Source: an uncultured Bacteroides sp. (GTDB taxonomy: Bacteria > Bacteroidota > Bacteroidia > Bacteroidales > Bacteroidaceae). Taken from it: a stretch of DNA of 39,455 nucleotides. The notes below the pieces were generated by a model. It had not been told where the DNA came from and did not search any database. It worked only from the letters and a program-made list of their open reading frames with translations. The translations under genes and the position numbers were made by a program. The stretch is from positions 1 through 39,455 of the forward strand of contig CASFQC010000024.1 of assembly GCA_949296415.1 (NCBI GenBank), given 5' to 3'. Positions 1 to 8,212 of this stretch are shown here, in pieces (within the stretch, counting starts at the first letter, position 1; each line of letters begins with the position of its first letter).

Positions 1-489
1 ATCGCCTTCATGCTGGGTGAATGTGGTGGTATAGCGGTAGACTTCGCTGCCATGCTTATAGGCTATGAGGTGCGTGGTGTATTCGCCGGGATAGAGAAAA
101 GAATTAGACCACATCGTACTACAATATCAATGACCGGGCGAATACTCATAAATAACCGATTTTCCACTCAAGCCATCCACCGTCCACACTATAGAATCGA
201 AAAACATGCGCAAGGGAATTGATGGATACCAAGGCTGGATTTCTCCATTTGAATCGGCCAGATAGAAAGTGGTCAAGGCCAGCATATTCGTGTCCCGTGG
301 CGCAACTTTCATCTGAAAGCGCGGCATCGGAATGGTATCGTCCTCCGCCGGCTCTTCTACAAGGCTGTCGCCAGGATTAACAGGAAACAAAGGAGGCTCG
401 TCCATCAATCCGTTGTCGTCCGAACAGGAAAAGGCCACGGTCATGACGATGAACGAGACCAAAGTCAAAAGCAAGTAGCGGGGTTTCAT
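1..489 (-). pseudogene. Small surface lipoprotein, copy A, with in-frame stop; runs off the left edge
   Basis: No function is recognised. The N-terminus starts MKPRYLLLTL and has a lipobox-like VAFSC followed by SDDN, an acidic stretch of the kind that sends Bacteroides lipoproteins to the cell surface. The product is nearly identical to copy B (548-1524), differing mainly in the middle (around SIPLRMFF). In copy B the frame continues after YSP with WRWSCKTMWSNSF. Here the matching codons read GHC-like residues and then TGA at 127-129, after which the same frame resumes with TMWSNSFLYPGEY to the window edge. The rest of the gene lies outside the window. A start at 489 is chosen because it matches the start of copy B. 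The stop may be a true mutation or a sequencing error. Confidence 0.7.
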
Positions 490-547
490 AAGCAAATGTT
501 TTTTGGGGAGTATGTTACAAAATTCAAGTTCACTATAACAAAGTAGC

Positions 548-1524
548 CTAATAACCCTCCACATTCTCTTCGACTAGCACGATGACATCGTTTGTGGGGT
601 ATTCACGGTCTTCCAGCAGCACTATCTTGTTCTTTTCCGTCAGCCAGATGCTGACCGGAGCCCGTCTTTCCAATAAGGTGTCATAGATGGTAAACAGTTC
701 GTCAAACTTTTCGGTAGCTACGTCCTGACCGGTATAATCGGGCTCGCCATAGAAATGCGTTAAGTAAGCTGTCATTTCTTTCCGTTCGTCAAACAGGGGA
801 TCGGAAATGTCAGTATAATGCATCCGGAAATAAGGCACACCTTGCGAATGGTCAATGGAAACGGACAATTCGTAATCAGTTGTGGTCATGTAGTTAGGAC
901 CCACCAAATCATGCACGATTCTTGTGCTAATCTCACTCAGTTTGTCCGTTTCATCCCAATTCCATCCCAAGAAATCGCCTTCATGCTGGGTGAATGTGGT
1001 GGTATAGCGGTAGACTTCGCTGCCATGCTTATAGGCTATGAGGTGCGTGGTGTATTCGCCGGGATAGAGAAATAGGCTATGAGGTGCGTGGTGTATTCGC
1101 CGGGATAGAGAAACGAATTAGACCACATCGTCTTACAAGACCAACGCCAGGGCGAATACTCGTAAATAGGCAATCTCCCACTCAAGCCATCCACCGTCCA
1201 CACTATAGAATCGAAAAACATGCTCAAGTGGATTTCCTCATCATACTGCGATGAATACCACGGCAGGATTTCTCCATTTGGATCGGCCAGATAGAAAGTG
1301 GTCATACACAGCATATTCGTGTCCCGTGGCACAACTTTCATCTGAATGCGAGGCATCGGGATGGTATCGTCCTCCGTAGGTTCTTCCACAAGGCTGTCGC
1401 CAGGATTAACAGGAAACAAAGGAGGCTCGTCCATCAATCCGTTGTCGCCCGAGCAGGAAAAGGCCACGGTCATGACGATGAACGAGACCAAAGTCAAAAG
1501 CAAGTAGCGGGGTTTCGGTTTCAT
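548..1524 (-). pseudogene. Small surface lipoprotein, copy B, frameshifted by a 41-bp tandem duplication
   Basis: This is a tandem paralogue of copy A, starting MKPKPRYLL with lipobox-like AFSC and then SGDN. The 5' part (1524 to about 1072) encodes the shared N-terminal domain. The 3' part (about 1071 to 548) continues in another frame from YKHGSEVYRYTTTF through GDFLGWNWDETDKL to VEGY and a TAG stop. A perfect 41-bp tandem duplication (1031-1112) causes the break. The 977-bp gene minus 41 bp is 936 bp, exactly 312 codons, so deleting one unit restores a 311-residue protein. It lies 44 bp downstream of the MACPF gene on the same strand and is probably cotranscribed. An immunity or receptor-variant role is possible, but only from position. 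Confidence 0.75.
1031..1112. repeat. Perfect 41-bp tandem duplication inside lipoprotein copy B
   Basis: Units 1031-1071 and 1072-1112 are identical and adjacent. The same segment occurs once in copy A (about 58-98). Because 41 is not a multiple of three, the duplication shifts the frame, and the shifted reading ends within a few codons (SIPANTPRTS then stop). It is a direct repeat that slippage or recombination could remove precisely. Confidence 0.95.
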
Positions 1525-1568
1525 AAGCAAATGTTTTTTAAAGCATGTTATACGTTTATTTTCTTGGA

Positions 1569-3278
1569 TTACAAGGCGATAATATCATAACCTGCCAAAG
1601 CACTCATATCTGTAAGTTCAACAGACGGTAATCGTTCTAAGTAATTACGTATACCATAAGTGTTCAACAAATAATCTCCATGTATGGAAAAACCGGTCTT
1701 ATTTGTATGGTCTAACCAATAAATGGTACCATCTGCAGCAACTGCCTTACCTGTAAATGCAAAGAATGGAATATCATATCTTCTATAGTCAGATTTTTCA
1801 TACAACTCTCTCCGGATAAGATGGGTGTTGTAAGTGTCTATCTTAAAAACATCCGTATAATACTGAAGCTTTGAGTTAAACCAAGGCATACAATTTTCCC
1901 ATGCTTCAAAATCCTTAGAAGCAAGCTTTACGAACTCAAAACGCCTTGTATACAGATAAATGGAAATGGTATAATCATGCTGCTTATAAATGTCCCACAT
2001 GAAAGGTTCCTGCAAAGAAGAACCATCTGTGACGGACAATGTATTAACCGAATTCCTCTCCCAAAAGTTTCTCACATCCGTAAAATCGCAGCTTATCACA
2101 AGGCAAGGTCCTTCGCGGCCAAACGGATAAGGATATTCTCCATGATAAGAATCAAACCTTTCCTGCAAGTTCTTTTCCAATATCAAAGAAGAAACAGGGA
2201 TAAGACTTTGATCTCTAAACTCCACGATAGCATGCAAATCCGGATCGCTCAACGAACTCCTCCAACCACTCAAATCTATGTTCACAGAAAGAGCCTTATT
2301 TGTTCCGGACACATTAACCAGTGCAGGAAGCCCTCCTAAAGTTCGTACAGAGACATAAGCGTTTTTCCATATATAATCAAAATTATCCGAACTCCCTTCT
2401 GCATCAGGCTCTGTCTGTAAAGAAAGAGAATTTTCACCTGTTGATGAAGGCTTTTGGATATTCATAGTCATATCCATCAATTCTTCCATTCCTCTCGTAC
2501 GTTCTTCCTTTGACATATGTTCCTCATACTTACTGCAAAAAAAGCCTATGGCGGTTCCCCCTGTAATAAAGTTGGTCAGCACCAAATTCCCATACCTTTC
2601 ATACATATAATCAAAAGGTGTATTGTACAAATCATCCTTAAAAACATCATCAAGACATTCACCTAAGGGCATAGCCTTAATGACATCAATATTACCTAAA
2701 TCCAATTCATGATATTTATGATAGAATCGAACGTAGTCTTCTCCTAAAATAACATTTTCGGCATCATACTGCTCTGAATAAAAAGTCTCTGTTATTGTTT
2801 TCTTATGACCAAAAGAAAACAAATTAAAGACGTTAAGGCTGAATCCTGTCTGTATTTTTTTAGACCATTCTGTTTTTTCAAAGAATTCTTCAAAACTTTC
2901 ATAGGCTTCTTTGTCAGTCTCAGAATCATTATAAGCCCGTGATTCCACACAGTCACGACCTACCATTGCCGAAACCTTAGCCGTATCTATTATTGGACGA
3001 GTTATATTCAATACACTCTCATACGGATACTCTATCGGTTTAAAGCCACGGCCCAAATAGTCACGGAACTGCATTTCCACATATCGCGTCTGTGGCTTAT
3101 CAGAGGAAGGATATTGTTTCTGATAAAGAATCAGAGGAGAATCGGCACTTCTGCTTTGCAACCATACTCCGTTTTGAGATTCAGACAATGTTTCATCTGT
3201 CATAGTGACCTCTTCGTCCAAAGCACATGCCCCCAAGAATGGGATAGCAAGCATCAACATCAAAAATTGTTTCTTCAT
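1569..3278 (-). CDS. MACPF-domain lipoprotein (BSAP-like pore-forming protein)
   Basis: 569 residues. A short signal peptide ends in lipobox FLGAC (Cys18) followed by ALDEE, so this is an exported, probably outer-membrane lipoprotein. Residues 74-100 (YLGRGFKPIEYPYESV...) resemble the conserved N-terminal segment of Bacteroidales MACPF proteins. Residues about 226-246 carry YERYGNLVLTNFITGG, a variant of the MACPF signature (normally YGTH followed by a glycine pair); the Thr-His is replaced by Asn-Leu. The C-terminal half (about 290-569) is unrecognised. Known Bacteroidales members (BSAP-1 and relatives) kill related strains by damaging the outer membrane. That this one is antibacterial is inference. 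The gene is visibly more AT-rich than the housekeeping genes, suggesting acquisition. It heads a minus-strand cluster with the two decayed lipoprotein copies. Confidence 0.75.
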   Translation of the reverse strand: MKKQFLMLMLAIPFLGACALDEEVTMTDETLSESQNGVWLQSRSADSPLILYQKQYPSSDKPQTRYVEMQFRDYLGRGFKPIEYPYESVLNITRPIIDTAKVSAMVGRDCVESRAYNDSETDKEAYESFEEFFEKTEWSKKIQTGFSLNVFNLFSFGHKKTITETFYSEQYDAENVILGEDYVRFYHKYHELDLGNIDVIKAMPLGECLDDVFKDDLYNTPFDYMYERYGNLVLTNFITGGTAIGFFCSKYEEHMSKEERTRGMEELMDMTMNIQKPSSTGENSLSLQTEPDAEGSSDNFDYIWKNAYVSVRTLGGLPALVNVSGTNKALSVNIDLSGWRSSLSDPDLHAIVEFRDQSLIPVSSLILEKNLQERFDSYHGEYPYPFGREGPCLVISCDFTDVRNFWERNSVNTLSVTDGSSLQEPFMWDIYKQHDYTISIYLYTRRFEFVKLASKDFEAWENCMPWFNSKLQYYTDVFKIDTYNTHLIRRELYEKSDYRRYDIPFFAFTGKAVAADGTIYWLDHTNKTGFSIHGDYLLNTYGIRNYLERLPSVELTDMSALAGYDIIAL

Positions 3279-4312
3279 ACTTTCAATTTAAGTTTTACAA
3301 GTTAATATCATTTTTTTGCCTTATACTTTTCTCAGTAAAGTTTCAGGCATCAACAAACATCCCTACAAAGAAAAGATTATTTTTCAACAAAAACAAAAAA
3401 ACTCAAAGAAAATAATGAGACGCGTGGCTCTTTCATTGTTTCTTGCGCACAGCGATGTCTGTTAATGCGCGTTAACCGGAAATCACATAGTAAGCTATAC
3501 CCTGCAATAGCTGACCAATAGCTGACAAAATGAACGTTTTTTCTCCTTTTGGCTTACATGTCATGTTTTCAAAACACGCAAAGAGCGGGGATTATGCAGG
3601 CTGAAACGTATAAATACGTTAATAAAACAAGGTATATTCTTTGATAATGTATAAATAGGTTAATGTATTTGGATAAAAAGTCCTTTTTTGGTCTGCTGAT
3701 TGTATATAGTTAGGTTGCGAATCATACTATGTTGGCCGGCTGATTATATATAGTTAGGTTGCGGATCATATATAGTTAGGTCGAAGATTGTCCTATCTTT
3801 TTCTCCGGACAAGCTTTTGTAGGATATTTTCCTCCTTTTCCGCGTCTGTTCGCAAGCTTTGAAGTGTTAAATTTTGGCTTAATCTTCTCTTATGCATAGA
3901 CTTACGTCAAAAATTTCCGCGTTCTTTTCCACCACGCCTTCCCTTGGCCGGAAATACGCGATTCTCCGTGTTAAAGAAATGTTAAGTGTCAATTTGCTCA
4001 CGAAACGGCGGCACGGGCGCACGAAGGCACGACGTTCTCTTTTCCCCTCCCATTAGGATAAAAGGCCAAGCAATACGGGATGCCTTGCCGGGTATCCTAT
4101 GCGTTGTGCGAAAGGTACTTCACGGAAAGCTTTACTTTGGGCGTGCAAACCTTTACTTTGGGCTCCTGAAGTTGAGGTTTGGCTTGCTTAAAACAAGACT
4201 TTTGTCCTGTTGTACATTGCCCCGTTTTCTGCGGGACACGGAATTATGGGGCGCACGGAAACGGTTTTTGGACGAAAAGCCGTGCCTCCAGCCACAAATA
4301 AAAACATGAAGT
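3279..4312. other. Long non-coding intergenic region between divergent genes
   Basis: No convincing gene is seen; the short open frames here lack recognisable protein character. It holds an 11-bp perfect tandem duplication (CAATAGCTGAC at 3505-3515 and 3516-3526), an imperfect 17-bp direct repeat (GTATAAATACGTTAATA at 3608-3624 and a close copy at 3649-3665), and the 22-bp array listed separately. A promoter for the MACPF gene should lie at its left end, but I find no clean TAnnTTTG there. Confidence 0.6.
3703..3790. repeat. Array of four 22-bp tandem units
   Basis: Units start at 3703, 3725, 3747 and 3769. Units 1, 3 and 4 share TATATAGTTAGG; unit 2 is degenerate (TACTATGTTGG). The junction sequence GCGGATCA or GCGAATCA recurs between units. 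The 22-bp period is close to two helical turns, so the units would face the same side of the DNA. Arrays of the same unit length and number lie at 13732 and 25114. The role is unknown; serial protein binding is one option. Confidence 0.8.
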
Positions 4313-4344
4313 TTTGTTGCATCGCATTGTTTTAAGTAACTTTG
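4313..4344 (+). promoter_or_regulatory. Bacteroides-type promoter for the transporter gene
   Basis: TTTG at 4313-4316, a 20-bp spacer and TAACTTTG at 4337-4344 match the Bacteroides -33/-7 consensus. Transcription would start near 4350 and leave a leader of roughly 140 nt before the gene at 4494. The leader contains a small hairpin (CCCTT CCCGC AAGGG near 4380-4397). I recognise no riboswitch in it. Confidence 0.75.
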
Positions 4345-4493
4345 CACGAGTTTTTTGAGGAGTGCAACGCCATTCTCCGGCCCTTCCCGCAAGGGCAGCG
4401 GGGGGGCAAAGCGGCTCCCTTGAAAGACCTTACCGCATCCGGACATCGAAAAACAATTAATTAATAAAGTAACACTAAAAAACAAAAGCATCT

Positions 4494-6158
4494 ATGGATT
4501 GGTTAGAAAGCCTGTTGTGGGACTCGTCCTCCATCGCCCATATCGTTTGCCTTTACGCATTCGTCATCTCGGTGGGAGTCCTGTTGGGCAAAATCAAGAT
4601 TTGCGGAGTTTCACTGGGTGTGACGTTCGTGCTCTTCGTGGGCATACTGATGGGACACTTTGGCTTCACCAGCGAAGTCCACATCCTGCACTTCATCCGC
4701 GATTTCGGGCTGACACTCTTCGTGTTCTGCATAGGTCTGCAGGTAGGCCCTTCGTTTTTCTCCTCGTTCAAGAAAGGAGGAATGACCCTCAACCTCCTGG
4801 CTGTGGGCATCGTGGTGCTGAACCTGGTGGTGACACTGGGCATCTACTTCATCTCGGGAGGGCATGTAGGCCTGCCCATGATGATAGGCACGCTCTACGG
4901 CGCCGTAACCAACACGCCCGGACTGGGTGCCGCACAGGAAGCCTTGAACCAACTGGGCTATACGGGTGAGCCTATCGCCCTGGGCTATGCTTGCGCTTAT
5001 CCGCTGGGTGTGATAGGCATCATAGGCACCATGATAGCGCTGAGGTACATCTTCCGCATCAATCTGGAGAAGGAAGACGAAAGCATACACAGCCAAGAGA
5101 CAGACGTAGCCCACCAGCCGCATATGCTGCAACTGGAAGTGCGCAACGAGTCAATCAACGGCAAGACTCTGATGCAGGTGAAGAATTTCCTGGGCAGACA
5201 GTTCGTATGCTCGCGCATACGCCATGAAGGTCATGTAAGCATCCCCGACCAGAACACCCTGTTCAATGTAGGCGACCAACTGTTCATCGTCTGCTCCGAA
5301 GAAGACGCCGATGCTATCACCGCCTTCATCGGCAAGCAGATTCAGGTAGACTGGGAAAAACAGGATATGCCCATGGTGTCACGCCGCATTCTGGTGACAA
5401 AGTCGGAAGTGAACGGCAAGAAGCTGGGAAGCATGCATTTCCGCAGCATGTATGGTGTGAACGTGACTCGCGTGAACCGCTCGGGTATGGACCTCTTTGC
5501 CGACCCTAACCTCAGCCTGCAAGTAGGCGACCGCGTAATGGTGGTAGGACAGCAAGACGCCGTAGAGCGCGTAGCCCAGGTACTGGGCAACCAGTTGAAG
5601 CGCCTGGACTCGCCCAACATCGTGACGCTGTTCGTGGGCATATTCCTGGGCATACTGTTGGGAAGCGTGCCCTTTGCCTTCCCCGGAATGCCCACACCGC
5701 TCAAACTGGGTCTGGCTGGAGGACCACTGGTAGTGGCCATCCTTATAGGACGGTTCGGCTATAAAGTAAGACTGGTGACCTACACCACCATGAGTGCGAA
5801 CCTCATGCTGCGCGAGGTAGGAATAGTGCTCTTCCTGGCCAGTGTGGGCATAGAAGCGGGAAAGGATTTCGTACATACGGTGATAAACGGAGACGGCGTG
5901 CTCTACGTGGGATACGGCTTCCTCATCACGGTCATTCCGCTGTTGGTCATAGGCATTGTAGCACGTCTGTACTACAAGATAAACTATTTCACCCTAATAG
6001 GTATGATAGCCGGAAGCACCACCGACCCTCCCGCGCTGGCTTACTCCAACCAGATAGCGCCCAACGACGCGCCTTCGGTAGGTTACTCCACGGTGTATCC
6101 GCTCACCATGTTCCTACGTATTCTGGTAGGGCAGATGGTGTTGCTCACCATGATGTAG
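4494..6158 (+). CDS. AspT/YidE-family putative transporter with two RCK_C (TrkA-C) domains
   Basis: 554-residue integral membrane protein. It has two hydrophobic blocks (about 15-185 and 380-554) with the repeat signature of the aspartate-alanine exchanger family, including [15 protein letters not shown] near 80-95 and [14 protein letters not shown] near 445. The segment [16 protein letters not shown] is typical of the substrate region, and its second-half counterpart is [11 protein letters not shown]. Between the blocks are two cytosolic RCK_C domains (about 205-290 and 295-375), seen in [14 protein letters not shown] and [13 protein letters not shown]. The family exchanges small anions such as amino acids; the substrate here cannot be read from sequence. 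The gene stands alone, with its own promoter and a strong terminator. The start ATGGATTGG follows an AT-rich leader. Confidence 0.9.
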   Translation: MDWLESLLWDSSSIAHIVCLYAFVISVGVLLGKIKICGVSLGVTFVLFVGILMGHFGFTSEVHILHFIRDFGLTLFVFCIGLQVGPSFFSSFKKGGMTLNLLAVGIVVLNLVVTLGIYFISGGHVGLPMMIGTLYGAVTNTPGLGAAQEALNQLGYTGEPIALGYACAYPLGVIGIIGTMIALRYIFRINLEKEDESIHSQETDVAHQPHMLQLEVRNESINGKTLMQVKNFLGRQFVCSRIRHEGHVSIPDQNTLFNVGDQLFIVCSEEDADAITAFIGKQIQVDWEKQDMPMVSRRILVTKSEVNGKKLGSMHFRSMYGVNVTRVNRSGMDLFADPNLSLQVGDRVMVVGQQDAVERVAQVLGNQLKRLDSPNIVTLFVGIFLGILLGSVPFAFPGMPTPLKLGLAGGPLVVAILIGRFGYKVRLVTYTTMSANLMLREVGIVLFLASVGIEAGKDFVHTVINGDGVLYVGYGFLITVIPLLVIGIVARLYYKINYFTLIGMIAGSTTDPPALAYSNQIAPNDAPSVGYSTVYPLTMFLRILVGQMVLLTMM

Positions 6159-6188
6159 TTCCACAGAGAACATGCATACAGTGTCCAT

Positions 6189-6227
6189 GCGCGGCCCCCA
6201 CAGGCACAATACTTGTGGGGGCCGCGC
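6189..6227 (+). terminator. Strong hairpin terminator of the transporter gene
   Basis: A perfect 14-bp stem (GCGCGGCCCCCACA at 6189-6202 with its complement at 6214-6227) closes an 11-nt loop, 30 bp after the stop codon. A clean U-tract is missing, so it may act as a stabilising 3' end as well as a terminator. Confidence 0.8.
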
Positions 6228-6423
6228 TGTGTTCTATGCAAAAAAGCAGCTTGGCCTGTAACCCCGACATCCACGGCATATCCCGCCCCAACCGCATCTC
6301 CGGGCGAAGCCATCCACAGGAAACGAAGCCACCAAATGAACCGAACAAGAGATTTAAAAGAGGAAATCGGACAAGTTCCAAAAGTTCCGAAACATCACAA
6401 GAAAAAAAATAAGGAGGAAAAGT
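6228..6423. other. Intergenic region with nothing recognisable
   Basis: This short stretch lies between the terminator and the tRNA promoter. I see no gene, RNA or repeat in it. Confidence 0.5.
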
Positions 6424-6454
6424 TTTGGTTATATCAAAATAAGTCGTACCTTTG
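6424..6454 (+). promoter_or_regulatory. Promoter of the tRNA-Val cluster
   Basis: TTTG at 6424-6427, a 19-bp spacer and TACCTTTG at 6447-6454 fit the Bacteroides consensus very well. The -7 box ends 24 bp before the first tRNA. Confidence 0.85.
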
Positions 6455-6478
6455 CACCGCTTTTGAAACGAAACTGTG

Positions 6479-6553
6479 GGGCGTTTAGCTCAGCTGGTTC
6501 AGAGCATCTGCCTTACAAGCAGAGGGTCGGGGGTTCGAATCCCTCAACGCCCA
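6479..6553 (+). tRNA. tRNA-Val (anticodon TAC), copy 1
   Basis: 75 nt cloverleaf. Acceptor GGGCGTT pairs with AACGCCC, discriminator A. The D-arm contains AGCTCAGCTGGTTCAGAGC, the anticodon arm CTGCCTTACAAGCAG has TAC, and the T-arm is CGGGGGTTCGAATCCC. The template continues with CA after the discriminator. Confidence 0.97.
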
Positions 6554-6607
6554 CAGTCCGAAAGATTAATCGGATTTTTATTATCCACACACTCCGTTTC
6601 AAAAGAG

Positions 6608-6682
6608 GGGCGTTTAGCTCAGCTGGTTCAGAGCATCTGCCTTACAAGCAGAGGGTCGGGGGTTCGAATCCCTCAACGCCCA
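6608..6682 (+). tRNA. tRNA-Val (anticodon TAC), copy 2
   Basis: Identical over all 75 nt to copy 1 and separated from it by 54 bp with no new promoter, so it is likely processed from the same transcript. Confidence 0.97.
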
Positions 6683-6717
6683 CTCCAAAACAAAGATACA
6701 TAGTTATACCCTTCCAT

Positions 6718-6792
6718 GGGCGTTTAGCTCAGCTGGTTCAGAGCATCTGCCTTACAAGCAGAGGGTCGGGGGTTCGAATCCCTCAACGCCCA
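6718..6792 (+). tRNA. tRNA-Val (anticodon TAC), copy 3
   Basis: Identical over all 75 nt to the other copies, 35 bp after copy 2. The terminator at 6843 closes the cluster. Confidence 0.97.
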
Positions 6793-6842
6793 CATTTCCG
6801 CGGCATATGTCCGCAAAAAATTCCATAAGATAGTAAAAGAAA

Positions 6843-6868
6843 CCTTGCAGCAAGTGCAGGGCTTTTTT
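6843..6868 (+). terminator. Rho-independent terminator of the tRNA cluster
   Basis: Stem CCTTGCA / TGCAGGG (7 bp, one G-T pair) with loop GCAAG, followed by CTTTTTTATTTTTAT. Confidence 0.85.
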
Positions 6869-7137
6869 ATTTTTATACCTCTGCATCTTCTCCGCCATAC
6901 GGACGGGCCGGACTGACAATTAGGGGGCAGTCCGAAAATCCGGTCGCGTGACTGACAGAATGAAGGAACAAGAAACATCATAGATTGTTTACCAAAGTAT
7001 TATAGAATACTTTGCCATTTATTATTGCTTACTTTATCATATACCCTATAATATTTTAGAGCCTGTCGTTTAAACTTTGTTCAGTACTGTTTTGCCCAGA
7101 CAGCCCCGAAAGAAAGGACACAAAGCCGGAAACAAAA
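6869..7137. other. Intergenic region with a perfect 9-bp inverted repeat
   Basis: There is no gene. CAAAGTATT at 6993-7001 and its complement at 7006-7014 form a hairpin with a 4-nt loop. CGGACTG (6907-6913) and CAGTCCG (6926-6932) form another. The function is unknown; backup termination is possible. Confidence 0.55.
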
Positions 7138-7209
7138 AAATGCTGAAGAAAAGACGCTGTCCTTCTCCTGACAAGCAAAAGAAGGGGCAGCCGCTTTCCT
7201 CCAGCATTT
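7138..7209 (-). terminator. Terminator at the end of the SusC/SusD operon (minus strand)
   Basis: A long imperfect hairpin has the outer stem AAATGCTG / CAGCATTT and a further inner stem (CCTTCT / AGAAGG). Read on the minus strand, it is followed by a run of seven T. It lies just past the stop of the phosphatase-fold gene. Confidence 0.75.
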
Positions 7210-7229
7210 CACGTCAAACGACAAGATGC

Positions 7230-8108
7230 TTACTGAATCTCAGCCACAATCATGATGGGGAAATGATCGGAAGGGAATTTCCCATTGGGTATCTCGTTCA
7301 GCGTCCCGTACTTCAGAACCTTTACCTTGTCGGTCACAAAGATATGGTCTATGCGGTTCAACGCCTCCCTGTCCATATGATAGCCGTGATAAGTGCCCGG
7401 CGTGCCATAAGGAGGCTGCTGCGTCACGTCATATGCGTTCTTCAACAGGCCGTCGCCCTGAAGAATCTGTATGGGTTCCGATTCAGGTGTGGCGTTGTAG
7501 TCGCCTGTGGCAAAAGCCGGCGTACCGCCCGCTATCTCCTTTACCTTTGCCAGCAGAAGCTTGGCCGACTCACGACGGGCCACTATGCCCTGATGGTCGA
7601 AGTGCGAATTGAAGAAATAGAATTCCTTTCCCGACTTTCTGTCGCGGAACTTGCCCCACGAACATATGCGGTTGCAGCAGGTGGCATCCCAGCCCAGCCC
7701 CACACGGTCCGGGGTTTCAGAGAACCAGAAGTCACCATGCTCCAACAAGTCGAAACGCTCCTTCTTGTACAGGATGGCCGAGTGCTCGCCCTCGTCGTTA
7801 CCATCGCGTCCCTCACCGATGCAAGCATATTGGGTAAGCTCGCACAGGTCATTCAGCTGATGACGGAAAGCCTCTTGCACACCGAATATGTCGAAATCGT
7901 GGAAACGGACCAGCGCCTTGGCCAGTTCCTTACGGTGAGGCCATGCATTCTCTCCGTCATTAGGTGTGTCCATACGGATGTTGAACGAAGCCACATTGAG
8001 CGTTACCGGCTCTTGGGCTTGCACTTCCTCCTTGCCGGAGGGTGACTGGGAGCATGAGGCAAACATCAGTGCCACAGCGGCCAGCAAAGCAGAAAAAAAT
8101 GTTTTCAT
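7230..8108 (-). CDS. Endonuclease/exonuclease/phosphatase-family lipoprotein
   Basis: 292 residues. The signal peptide ends in lipobox FASC (about Cys19), so the enzyme is probably anchored in the envelope. The fold's motifs appear in order: ASFNIRMDTPNDG, FGVQEAFRHQL (metal-binding Glu), EHSAILYKK, NSHFDHQG (His), TGDYNATPES (Asp/Asn), RIDHIFVTD and SDHFPIMIV (catalytic Asp-His). The family hydrolyses phosphodiester or phosphomonoester bonds in substrates from DNA to inositol phosphates and sphingomyelin. The specificity cannot be told. It lies 104 bp downstream of the susD-like gene on the same strand, so it probably works on the ligand imported by that pair. Confidence 0.88.
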   Translation of the reverse strand: MKTFFSALLAAVALMFASCSQSPSGKEEVQAQEPVTLNVASFNIRMDTPNDGENAWPHRKELAKALVRFHDFDIFGVQEAFRHQLNDLCELTQYACIGEGRDGNDEGEHSAILYKKERFDLLEHGDFWFSETPDRVGLGWDATCCNRICSWGKFRDRKSGKEFYFFNSHFDHQGIVARRESAKLLLAKVKEIAGGTPAFATGDYNATPESEPIQILQGDGLLKNAYDVTQQPPYGTPGTYHGYHMDREALNRIDHIFVTDKVKVLKYGTLNEIPNGKFPSDHFPIMIVAEIQ

Positions 8109-8212
8109 TGCATTTTGGGTTTTAATTATGATTTAAAAAAACAGTCGCGTCATCCCCAAAGGGAAGGCTGGCCCGTGTCAGGAACCAGCCTACAAAGGTA
8201 GCGCAAAAACAT

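Noticed and set aside
3986-4309. 107-codon open frame upstream of the transporter
   Set aside because: Low-complexity repeats of LYFG/LRFG come from a repeated CTTTACTTTGG-type sequence; it overlaps the promoter approach and has no recognisable protein features.
6463-6828. Open frames through the tRNA cluster (for example SSAGSEHLPYKQRVGGSNPSTP)
   Set aside because: These are translations of the repeated tRNA-Val genes, a well-known artefact.
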